Source: Chryseobacterium lathyri (GTDB lineage: Bacteria > Bacteroidota > Bacteroidia > Flavobacteriales > Weeksellaceae). From it: 64,000 nt of DNA. Of the stretch, positions 26,776 to 34,129 are shown in pieces. A model generated the notes under the pieces. It had not been told where the DNA came from and did no database searches. It worked only from the letters and a program-made list of their open reading frames with translations. The DNA lies in assembly GCF_003290185.1 (NCBI RefSeq), contig NZ_QNFY01000003.1, positions 62,001 through 126,000 of the forward strand, in the 5' to 3' direction. The position numbers were made by a program, and so were the translations under genes. Numbering within the stretch: the first letter of the stretch is position 1; each line of letters starts with the position of its first letter.

Positions 26776-29247
26776 ATGGAAAATAATCACGACATAGATA
26801 AAAGATTCAATGATGCTTCTAAGCTTTCAGAAGAACCGACTGTTTTTCAGGGTTTTGATAAAGTTTGGGCGAAGGTTGAAGAAAAATTGGATACAATAGA
26901 AGAAAAAAAGAGAATATTACCGGTTTGGCTTCCTTATGGAGTTGCAGCCAGCTTAATTCTCGGTCTGGGAGCATTTTATTTTATCAGCAAAAATGGAACT
27001 GTTGAAAATTCAGCTCCTTTAATGGTAGAAAACAGTACTGAAATACATCCTGAAAAAAAGAGCATTTATACTGTAGACAGTACAGTTAAATCGAATATTG
27101 AAAAGGAAATTGAAATCTCAAAATCATCACAGAAAGCCCTTTCTGTCGCAAAAGATGAAGCTATTAAAGTCCCGAACAACGAGAGTAAAGCCTTAGCTGT
27201 TAATAAGAATGAAGAGAGGTATGCGTCACGAAAAAATGCTTACTCAACAGATAAATATTATATCAAAAAGAAAGAAGCCGGTAATGTAACTGTTGCCCCG
27301 GTAAAAGGAGGTAAGCAGGGAGATACGCTACAAACGCAGAATATTGAAGAAGTTGTTTTAACAGGAATTACGCCTAAAAAAGTACAGGCTTATACCTCAA
27401 GTGCTGTTAGTGTACAGTCTAATTATATTGCTTCAAATACTATTCCTCAGGCACTTCAGGGAAGTGTAATGGGAGTCCAGATTCAGGCTTATGGAACTAA
27501 GCGGAGAAAAAATGATCAGATTGCTAATAAAATGAATGCAATCAATAATGGTTTTTCAGGTAATAATCAAATAAGCATAAGAGGTGCAGCAAGTTTAAAA
27601 GGGACAAACGAACCATTATTTGTGGTTAACGGGGAAATAGTACAGCGTGATTATTTCAATGCATTGAATCCCAAAAAGATTGAAAGTGTGGAAGTTGTAA
27701 AAGGAGCTGGTGCATCAGCTTTGTACGGGAGCAGGGGAGCGAACGGAATTATTGTAGTAAAAACTAAAAGGCTTTCCAGAAAGGAGAAAAGAAGGATGGA
27801 GGAAATACAGAAAACAATCAGCCAATACAAACAGAATGTTTCCGATAATGAAGGCTATGATGCATTTGAAGAAAACCCATTTGAGCTCACCAAAAACCAG
27901 CCGTTGTCAACTTTTTCTATTGATGTGGATAATGCAGCCTATTCCAATATCAGAAGAATGATCAATAATGGACAAACCGTAGATAAAAACGCGGTAAGGG
28001 TTGAAGAAATGATCAATTATTTTAAATACAATTATCCTCAGCCGAAAAATAACGATCCGTTTTCCATTAATACAGAATATGTCAATGCACCCTGGAATCC
28101 AACCCATAAACTTTTAAAAATAGGTCTTCAGGGAAAGAATATTGCCATGGATAAAGTTCCCGCATCTAATCTCGTATTCCTGATAGATGTTTCTGGATCA
28201 ATGAATGAACCGAATAAGTTACCACTCCTGAAATCCTCTTTCAAAGTACTTCTGGATCAGCTCAGACCTGAAGATAAAGTTGGGATTGTAGTGTATGCGG
28301 GAAATGCAGGTATGGTTCTGCCACCGACTTCTGCCAGAGAGAAAGAAAAAATAGTTCTTGCACTGGACAATCTCCAGGCAGGAGGAAGCACAGCAGGCGG
28401 TGCAGGAATTGAGCTTGCCTATAAGCTAGCGCAAGAAAATTTCATTAAAAACGGCAACAACCGGGTAATTATAGCTACAGATGGAGATTTTAACGTTGGT
28501 GCTTCTTCCACTTCAGATATTAAAACTTTGATTGAAGAAAAAAGAAAATCCGGAGTTTTTCTGACTTGCCTGGGCTTTGGAATGGGTAATTATAAAGATA
28601 ATACGCTTGAAACCTTAGCTGATAAAGGAAACGGGAATTATGCTTACATAGACAATCTTCAAGAAGCCAATAAATTCCTGGGAAAAGAATTTGCAGGAAG
28701 CATATATACAATTGCAAAAGATGTAAAGATCCAGATTGAGTTTAACCCTAAATATGTGAGTTCTTACCGCCTCATTGGCTATGAAAACAGAAAATTGAGA
28801 AATGAAGATTTTACCAATGATAAAATTGATGCCGGGGAATTGGGAAGCGGACATACGGTAACAGCTTTATATGAAATGATTCCTGCCGGTGTGAAATCTG
28901 AGTTTCTGCCTGAAGAGAATAAACTAAGATATAACAAGACTTCTTCTTCTGAGGATTTTAGTGATGAACTGGCAACTATTAGATTCCGTTACAAGAAACC
29001 AGACGGAAATACCAGTACAGAAATAGTGCAGACAGTAAAAAATACGGATCATTCTGCAAGCCCAGATTTTAAATTTGCAACATCTGTCGCATGGTTTGGA
29101 TTGGTTTTGAGAGATTCAAAATTAATAAGCAAAAAAGACCTTAATGATATCGAAACACTTGCCAGAGAAGGAAAAAATAAAGATGAAGAAGGGTACAGAT
29201 CCGAATTTATAAGATTGGTTGAAACGTATAAAACCATTCAAAAATAG
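26776..29247 (+). CDS. Membrane protein fusing anti-sigma-like N-terminus, TonB plug and vWA domain
   Basis: 823-aa protein with an unusual order of parts. Residues 1-52 are cytoplasmic and acidic, as in anti-sigma factors. One transmembrane helix follows (about 53-72, LPYGVAASLILGLGAFYFI). A Lys/Ser-rich linker leads to a SusC-type plug segment (about 190-340) with IEEVVLTGI, ALQGSVMGVQIQ, ISIRGAASLKGTNEPLFVVNG and ASALYGSRGANGIIVVKT. YfbK-type motifs follow: FSIDVDNAAYSNIRRMIN and a vWA domain from about residue 460 with MIDAS DVSGSM and ATDGDFNVG. The end resembles DUF3520 (RFRYKKPDG). There is no beta-barrel, so the plug cannot act as a receptor gate and more likely mediates protein contact. 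Terminator follows. Confidence 0.82.
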   Translation: MENNHDIDKRFNDASKLSEEPTVFQGFDKVWAKVEEKLDTIEEKKRILPVWLPYGVAASLILGLGAFYFISKNGTVENSAPLMVENSTEIHPEKKSIYTVDSTVKSNIEKEIEISKSSQKALSVAKDEAIKVPNNESKALAVNKNEERYASRKNAYSTDKYYIKKKEAGNVTVAPVKGGKQGDTLQTQNIEEVVLTGITPKKVQAYTSSAVSVQSNYIASNTIPQALQGSVMGVQIQAYGTKRRKNDQIANKMNAINNGFSGNNQISIRGAASLKGTNEPLFVVNGEIVQRDYFNALNPKKIESVEVVKGAGASALYGSRGANGIIVVKTKRLSRKEKRRMEEIQKTISQYKQNVSDNEGYDAFEENPFELTKNQPLSTFSIDVDNAAYSNIRRMINNGQTVDKNAVRVEEMINYFKYNYPQPKNNDPFSINTEYVNAPWNPTHKLLKIGLQGKNIAMDKVPASNLVFLIDVSGSMNEPNKLPLLKSSFKVLLDQLRPEDKVGIVVYAGNAGMVLPPTSAREKEKIVLALDNLQAGGSTAGGAGIELAYKLAQENFIKNGNNRVIIATDGDFNVGASSTSDIKTLIEEKRKSGVFLTCLGFGMGNYKDNTLETLADKGNGNYAYIDNLQEANKFLGKEFAGSIYTIAKDVKIQIEFNPKYVSSYRLIGYENRKLRNEDFTNDKIDAGELGSGHTVTALYEMIPAGVKSEFLPEENKLRYNKTSSSEDFSDELATIRFRYKKPDGNTSTEIVQTVKNTDHSASPDFKFATSVAWFGLVLRDSKLISKKDLNDIETLAREGKNKDEEGYRSEFIRLVETYKTIQK

Positions 29248-29252
29248 CTTTA

Positions 29253-29285
29253 AAACAGACATTATTTTAAATGTCTGTTTTATTT
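29253..29285 (+). terminator. Terminator after the sigma/vWA operon
   Basis: AAACAGACAT / ATGTCTGTTT stem followed by TATTTTAAA. Confidence 0.8.
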
Positions 29286-29292
29286 TAAATTT

Positions 29293-29337
29293 AATTTTCA
29301 AAAATTATTGAAAATTCAAAAAATATAATTACATTTG
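29293..29337 (+). promoter_or_regulatory. Promoter and palindromic operator of the GbsR/MarR gene
   Basis: AATTTTCAA-N6-TTGAAAATT (29293-29316) overlaps the -33 position, and TACATTTG at 29330-29337 is a perfect TAnnTTTG -7 box. The same palindrome recurs at 29900-29923. A repressor bound here would block its own promoter. Confidence 0.65.
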
Positions 29338-29352
29338 TTATAGAAATTGAAA

Positions 29353-29868
29353 ATGGAAAAACAAATGAAACTTTCAGAAGCAAAAGAAAAGTATATCCAG
29401 ACTTGGGGAACATTCGCGACAAACTGGGGAATCAACCGTACGATGGCGCAGGTTCATGCATTGCTTTTGGCCACTGGAAAACCGCTTTCCACCGATGAAG
29501 TAATGGAACAGCTGGAAATTTCAAGAGGGAATGCCAATATGAATCTCAGGGCATTGATTGACTGGGGAATTGTAAGAAAAGAATTTATAAAAGGTGACCG
29601 TAAAGAATACTTTGTAGCAGAAAAAGATGTTTGGTACCTGTTCAAACAGATTACAAAAGAACGGAGAAAAAGGGAAATAGAACCTGTCATTGCTTTCCTG
29701 GAAGAATTAAAAAACATAGAGGATAATGATTCTCAGGAAGCGAAAGAATTTGTAAAGCTGATGGATGATTTCAGTTCCGTAACGGGAAAGATCAACAATA
29801 TTATGGATATGGCAATCAAAAGTGATGATCACTGGCTGGTAGGTAAAATTACCAATCTGTTAAAATAG
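29353..29868 (+). CDS. GbsR/MarR-family transcriptional regulator
   Basis: 171-aa winged-helix regulator like the GbsR family. The helix-turn-helix region is about residues 25-80: MAQVHALLLATGKPLSTDEV, then MEQLEISRGNANMNLRALI and DWGIVRKEFIKGDRKEYFVA. The C-terminal half is helical and acidic, likely for dimerisation. The ATG at 29353 is chosen over a TTG at 29347; the downstream ATG at 29365 is possible. It ends at its own small terminator. A copy of its upstream palindrome precedes the following membrane operon, so that operon is the likely target. Confidence 0.88.
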   Translation: MEKQMKLSEAKEKYIQTWGTFATNWGINRTMAQVHALLLATGKPLSTDEVMEQLEISRGNANMNLRALIDWGIVRKEFIKGDRKEYFVAEKDVWYLFKQITKERRKREIEPVIAFLEELKNIEDNDSQEAKEFVKLMDDFSSVTGKINNIMDMAIKSDDHWLVGKITNLLK

Positions 29869-29887
29869 AAAAGGATACCATCCTTTT
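29869..29887 (+). terminator. Short terminator after the GbsR/MarR gene
   Basis: AAAAGGAT ACC ATCCTTTT with T6 tail; short loop, directly after the stop codon. Confidence 0.6.
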
Positions 29888-29899
29888 TTATTTGAATTT

Positions 29900-29923
29900 A
29901 ATTTTCAAAAATTACTGAAAATA
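29900..29923 (+). promoter_or_regulatory. Second copy of the GbsR/MarR palindrome
   Basis: AATTTTCAAAAATTACTGAA then AATA: the first 20 bases differ from the 29293 site only at one centre-right position. It lies about 40 nt before a 28-codon ORF and 130 nt before the membrane gene at 30053. Confidence 0.6.
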
Positions 29924-29961
29924 TAATATTTATAAGATGTTTAATAAGAGATACTTGCAAA

Positions 29962-30048
29962 ATGAAAACACTCATCTTTAAGATCTGGATGTATATCACT
30001 TTCAGATCCTCCCATAAAAGAACCCGCGGGGATTTTCTAATCTTTTAA
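29962..30048 (+). CDS. Possible 28-codon small ORF at the head of the membrane operon
   Basis: ATG at 29962 (after GCAAA) encodes a 28-residue peptide opening MKTLIFKIWMYITFRSSHKR and ending GDFLIF, with TAA at 30046-30048, four nt before the next ATG. It is short, with a hydrophobic start and a basic centre. It could be a small membrane peptide or leader; evidence is position only. Confidence 0.3.
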   Translation: MKTLIFKIWMYITFRSSHKRTRGDFLIF

Positions 30049-30052
30049 ATAA

Positions 30053-30415
30053 ATGATCATGAAAACATTTGCAGCATATGACTTTTATATTCAGTTAGCA
30101 ATCTTGATTGCCGGAATCATAATCGAAAGCATAGGAATATTTGGAGGAGCATTTTATTTTGTGGTAGGCATTCCACAGCTTGTCAGCTTTTTAATAAGGG
30201 TTCTTCAGCCGGGAAAAAAATCTCTTTTATATATCATTTATGGAATTCTTATTCTACCGGTCTGGATTTCATTGTTGCTCGTTTTCGGACTTAAGGTGCA
30301 TCCAGATATTACTGAAATGCTTCTGATGATCTTAATTGGCGCACTATTTTACAGTCCGGTTATGGCCGTAATCTACATCTATGATAATTACAGAACTTAT
30401 AAATCTTACCAATAA
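30053..30415 (+). CDS. Small polytopic membrane protein, hypothetical
   Basis: 120-aa protein, start MIMKTFAAYDFYIQ; the second Met (30059) is an equally good start. There are about four hydrophobic segments: 12-30, 33-50, 60-82 and 90-112. It has no motif I recognise. It is the first convincing gene of a run with the DUF393 and desaturase genes (gaps of 6 and 2 nt), preceded by a GbsR/MarR-type palindrome, so a role in membrane lipid or envelope adaptation is inferred. Confidence 0.7.
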   Translation: MIMKTFAAYDFYIQLAILIAGIIIESIGIFGGAFYFVVGIPQLVSFLIRVLQPGKKSLLYIIYGILILPVWISLLLVFGLKVHPDITEMLLMILIGALFYSPVMAVIYIYDNYRTYKSYQ

Positions 30416-30421
30416 ACAGCC

Positions 30422-31231
30422 ATGAACACTTTAAAAAAACACACCCTGATCTACGACAATGAATGTCCCATGTGCAATATCTATTCTAAAGGTTTTACAA
30501 AATTTGGAATGCTTGATGAGAATGGAAGAGAAGCTTTTACAGAAATCTCAAAAGCGAATAAATCCATCATAGACTTTAACCGTGCAAAAAACGAGATTGC
30601 ATTGATAGATCACAACAGAAATGAAGTTGTGTATGGGTTGGACAGCCTTCTTCTGATCATTGGAAACTCCTTTCCTCTGCTTGAAAGAATTGGCAGGATG
30701 AATTCTTTGTACTGGTTTTTCAAAAAACTGTATTCATTTGTTTCCTATAACCGGAAACAGATCATTCCATCAGCAAATCACACTGAACAGGCTTGTATTC
30801 CTGGTTTTAATTTGAAATACAGAGTAATGTACATTGCCTTTGTAATTGTCTTTTCGGCGTATATTCTAAGTATATTTTCCGGAAAGCTGGGACTAAACCT
30901 GAATCATAGTTTTACAAGAGAATTGGGTATTTGCATCGGACAGATTATCTGGCAGACTGTATTTCTGAGAATTTATTTAAAAGATAAAATCTGGGACTAT
31001 CTCGGAAATATGATGACAGTTTCTCTGATCGGAACACTGTTTTTAATTCCGGCTTTATTAACCAATTTCGTATCTTCTTTTTATATTATCTACTTCGGAA
31101 TTGTTGTATTGATAATGCTTCTGGAACATTTAAGACGATGCAAACTCTTAAAGTTGAATGATCTTCCTACCATCTCATGGATCCTATTCAAAATGATAAC
31201 TTGGGCATTTATTATTTGGCTTACCCTTTAA
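30422..31231 (+). CDS. DCC (DUF393) thiol-disulfide oxidoreductase-like domain with membrane C-terminus
   Basis: 269-aa protein. Residues 8-20 carry the DCC signature, here LIYDNECPMCNIYSKGF (CxxC in a thioredoxin-like fold). Residues 60-85 (IALIDHNRNEVVYGLDSLLLII) and YWFFKKLYSFVSYNRKQIIP fit the rest of DUF393. From about residue 138 there are four or five transmembrane helices, an added membrane domain not in the shortest family members. It is co-transcribed with the desaturase. A redox role is inferred from CxxC. Confidence 0.75.
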   Translation: MNTLKKHTLIYDNECPMCNIYSKGFTKFGMLDENGREAFTEISKANKSIIDFNRAKNEIALIDHNRNEVVYGLDSLLLIIGNSFPLLERIGRMNSLYWFFKKLYSFVSYNRKQIIPSANHTEQACIPGFNLKYRVMYIAFVIVFSAYILSIFSGKLGLNLNHSFTRELGICIGQIIWQTVFLRIYLKDKIWDYLGNMMTVSLIGTLFLIPALLTNFVSSFYIIYFGIVVLIMLLEHLRRCKLLKLNDLPTISWILFKMITWAFIIWLTL

Positions 31232-31233
31232 AA

Positions 31234-32025
31234 ATGAAAAAAATGAACCATCTTGAACTTATTAAAAAAGTAGAATGGAAAGACCTCAGAACTCTTTCCG
31301 TTAAAGAAATGCTCATTGAAAACAATATCAGTCTGCCTTGGCTTTTTATTTCGATATTTTTGGCTTATTATGAATATTACTGGCTGGCTCTTCCTTTTTC
31401 TGCATTCTATTTTCTGACGGCGCTCAGACAGGTGCATAATGGATTTCACAATGCTTTGGGAACCGGAAAATTTCTAACATGGCTTTCCTTGTATCTGAAC
31501 AGTATTTTGATGATGGCATCTATTCATGCGGTAAAATTTAACCATATCAGGCATCATAAATTCTGTCTTTCAGAAGAAGATTATGAAGGCAAATCGGCCT
31601 CTATGAAATGGTATGAAGCAGTCTTGTATGGTCCGAAACATATGTTCATGATCCACTGGATCACCTTTAAAAAAGCCAATAAAAAGTATAAAAAAAATAT
31701 GATGATAGAACTCGTTTCAATAGCGATTTTTACTTTTATAGTGTTTTATTTTCAGATTAATTTTCTGATCTATCATGCGTTGATCATGCTTTTCGGAGAA
31801 TTTTTAATGGCATTCTTTGCAGTATGGACTGTTCATCATGACACCCATGAAAACCCTGATATCGCAAGAACACAGCGTGGATCCTGGAAAAACAAAATTA
31901 CTTTCAGTATGTTCTATCATATGGAGCACCATCTTTTTCCTGCTGTTCCAACGATCAAATTACCGGAACTGGCTGCAAGAATAGATAAGGAACTGCCGGA
32001 GCTGAACAAAAAACAGACTTTTTAA
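31234..32025 (+). CDS. Membrane fatty acid desaturase
   Basis: 263-aa di-iron desaturase that introduces a double bond in membrane acyl chains using electrons from a ferredoxin or cytochrome. Histidine boxes are HNGFH (HxxxH, about residue 69), HIRHH (HxxHH, about 105) and HMEHH (HxxHH, about 229), plus HHDTHE before the last. Four hydrophobic helices separate them. The start at 31234 (MKKMNHLELIKKVEWK) follows 2 nt after the DUF393 gene; the longer in-frame ORF overlaps it and has no family support. Likely controlled with its upstream genes. Confidence 0.85.
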   Translation: MKKMNHLELIKKVEWKDLRTLSVKEMLIENNISLPWLFISIFLAYYEYYWLALPFSAFYFLTALRQVHNGFHNALGTGKFLTWLSLYLNSILMMASIHAVKFNHIRHHKFCLSEEDYEGKSASMKWYEAVLYGPKHMFMIHWITFKKANKKYKKNMMIELVSIAIFTFIVFYFQINFLIYHALIMLFGEFLMAFFAVWTVHHDTHENPDIARTQRGSWKNKITFSMFYHMEHHLFPAVPTIKLPELAARIDKELPELNKKQTF

Positions 32026-32108
32026 AAAAATAATAGCTTAGACAGCAAATGGTAAACTAAAATATGTATCTCGGAACAGGAATCCCGAAACTCTTTAAAA
32101 CTAAAACT

Positions 32109-32380
32109 ATGGCTACAATATATTTAGAAACCCTGATCAAAGCAGATATTCACAAAGTTTTCGACTTGGCCAGGGATATTGACCTGCACCAAAAATCAAC
32201 ATCAAAAACCAATGAAAAGGCAATAGCAGGACGTCCGGACTGATTGAAGAAAATGAAACCATAACATGGAGAGCCACACATTTAGGAATTAATCAGACAT
32301 TGACAACCAAAATCATCAGTATGCAAAAAAACGTCCAGTTTACGGATGTCATGCTTAAAGGAGCTTTTACATTGATGATT
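32109..32380 (+). pseudogene. Remnant of a SRPBCC (ligand-binding) protein gene
   Basis: ATG at 32109 reads MATIYLETLIKADIHKVFDL and so on to GRPD and a stop at 32241. The original frame continues at 32234 as SGLIEENETITWRATHLGI, QTLTTKIISMQKNVQF and MLKGAFTLMI, as in SRPBCC-family lipid/polyketide cyclase-like proteins, so a small indel near 32233 broke it. An in-frame ATG at 32064 could extend the N-terminus. The 3' end is lost at the duplication at 32364-32397. Confidence 0.8.
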
Positions 32381-32397
32381 CTTTTACATTGATGATT
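32364..32397 (+). repeat. 17-bp tandem duplication at the remnant junction
   Basis: CTTTTACATTGATGATT occurs twice in direct succession (32364-32380, 32381-32397). The left copy is read in the SRPBCC frame and the right copy in the epimerase frame. It marks the join of the two remnants. Confidence 0.85.
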
Positions 32398-32636
32398 TCT
32401 GTGAAGCTGTTGAATGGATCATTAGCCATGAAAGTATATCAGGAACCATCAATGTAACCGCTCCCAATCCTGTGTCCAACAGAGATCTTATGCCAAAACT
32501 CAAAATCCCTTTTGGATTAAATGCTCCGGTACGGCAGCTGGAAATAGCTTCCCTCTTCTTAAATACGGAAACTGAACTCTTATTGAAAAGCAGAAATGAA
32601 CTGGATAAAGCGCTGCAGCATTTATTGAAAAATTAA
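32382..32636 (+). pseudogene. C-terminal remnant of a TIGR01777-type epimerase gene
   Basis: 85 codons read FYIDDFCEAVEWIISHESIS, then INVTAPNPVSNRDLM, LNAPVRQLEIASLFL and NTETELLLKSR, ending at TAA 32634-32636. The NVTAPNPV and TETELLLKSR blocks are the C-terminal part of NAD-dependent epimerases of TIGR01777 type, normally about 300 aa. The Rossmann half is missing. SRPBCC and this epimerase are often neighbours in Bacteroidota (recalled, not checked), so an internal deletion of the pair fits. Confidence 0.8.
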
Positions 32637-32686
32637 GGTTTGCTGATTAGTGGCAGGATGTTTAATTTAGCAAAAACGAACGTCAT

Positions 32687-34129
32687 ATGCTCATTAAACA
32701 GAAAACAAAAACCTTTTTTCTTTCATCTTTTCTTATTTCTTCTGCTTTCTTTTCACAGGCTCATAATGTATCTGCAGGCTATCAGAAGCCGGATGATCCG
32801 CTTGTTGTTCAGAATCTGGAGCAGTGGCAGGATCTGAAATTCGGACTGTTTATGCATTGGGGGACCTACAGCCAATGGGGAATTGTAGAAAGCTGGAGCT
32901 TATGCCCTGAAGACGAATCCTGGACTCAGAGAAAGCCTGAACATGGGAAATCTTACAATGAGTATGTCAAGAACTATGAAAACCTTCAGACTACCTTTAA
33001 TCCCACAGGATTTAACCCTCAAAAATGGGCAGATGCAGCAAAGAAAGCAGGAATGAAATACGTAGTTTTCACCACAAAGCATCATGACGGCTTTGCCATG
33101 TTTGACACCAAGGAATCGGACTATAAAGTTACCTCACCAAAAACACCGTTCTCAAAAAATTCTAAAGCAGACGTTACCAAAGAGATTTTCAATGCATTCA
33201 GAAAAGACGGTTTCAAAATTGGAGCTTATTTTTCAAAGCCCGACTGGCATTCGGAAAACTATTGGTGGCCCTATTTTCCGCCGAAAGACAGAAATGTAAA
33301 TTACGATCCGAAAAAGTATCCTGAAAGATGGGAAGGCTTTAAAACATTCACTTTTAATCAGCTTAATGAAATTACATCCAACTACGGGAAAATTGATATT
33401 CTGTGGCTGGATGGAGGCTGGGTACGGCCTTTCAAAACCATTGATCCGTCTGTGGAATGGCAGAGAACCATCAAAGTAGAGCAGGATATTGATATGGATA
33501 AAATTGGAAGCATGGCCAGGAAAAACCAGCCGGGAATCATAGTTGTAGACCGTACCGTACCCGGAAAGTGGGAAAATTATGTGACCCCCGAGCAGGCTGT
33601 CCCGGAACATCCCCTTTCCATTCCCTGGGAAAGCTGCATTACGATGGGAGATTCTTTCTCGTATGTTCCCAACGACCATTATAAATCCTCTCAAAAAATC
33701 ATTGAAACACTCATCAAAATTATTTCCCGGGGTGGAAATTACCTCATGAATATTGCTCCTGGCCCAAATGGAGATTATGATGCAATTGTTTATGAAAGAT
33801 TAAATGAGATTTCGGGCTGGATGGAGAAAAATCAATCAGCTGTATTTGCTACAAGAAGCACTGAGCCTTACCATAACGGGAACTTCTATTATACCCGGTC
33901 TAAAGACGGCAAAATCCTCAATGTTTTTCATATTGATGATCAGAAAGAGTATCAGGCTCCTGATGTACTCACTTTTTCACTTCCGGAAAACTTCAAACCG
34001 AAAGCATTGAAAATTCTTGGAATCAATTCAAAAGTGACGTGGAAACAGACAGGAACTACAGTAGAGCTGAAGCTGCCGGAAGACAGAAAAAAATTAAAGT
34101 ATGCCACCGCCATTCAAATAACGAATTAA
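32687..34129 (+). CDS. GH29 alpha-L-fucosidase, secreted
   Basis: 480-aa exported glycoside hydrolase that removes alpha-L-fucose from glycans by a retaining mechanism. The signal peptide is MLIKQKTKTFFLSSFLISSAFFSQA. GH29 blocks include FGLFMHWGTYSQWG, GMKYVVFTTKHHDGFAMFDT, KIGAYFSKPDW, and IDILWLDGGW with the nucleophile Asp (about residue 243). GGNYLMNIAPGPNGDY follows. A C-terminal beta-domain follows from about 390. The stop overlaps the start of the GH3 gene (TAATG), so the two are translated together. Confidence 0.93.
   Translation: MLIKQKTKTFFLSSFLISSAFFSQAHNVSAGYQKPDDPLVVQNLEQWQDLKFGLFMHWGTYSQWGIVESWSLCPEDESWTQRKPEHGKSYNEYVKNYENLQTTFNPTGFNPQKWADAAKKAGMKYVVFTTKHHDGFAMFDTKESDYKVTSPKTPFSKNSKADVTKEIFNAFRKDGFKIGAYFSKPDWHSENYWWPYFPPKDRNVNYDPKKYPERWEGFKTFTFNQLNEITSNYGKIDILWLDGGWVRPFKTIDPSVEWQRTIKVEQDIDMDKIGSMARKNQPGIIVVDRTVPGKWENYVTPEQAVPEHPLSIPWESCITMGDSFSYVPNDHYKSSQKIIETLIKIISRGGNYLMNIAPGPNGDYDAIVYERLNEISGWMEKNQSAVFATRSTEPYHNGNFYYTRSKDGKILNVFHIDDQKEYQAPDVLTFSLPENFKPKALKILGINSKVTWKQTGTTVELKLPEDRKKLKYATAIQITN

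Noticed and set aside
33233..33694. 153-codon minus-strand frame in the fucosidase gene
   Set aside because: Shadow of a complete GH29 gene.
34039..34128. Upstream extension of the GH3 gene
   Set aside because: It lies inside the fucosidase gene; the signal peptide starts at 34129.
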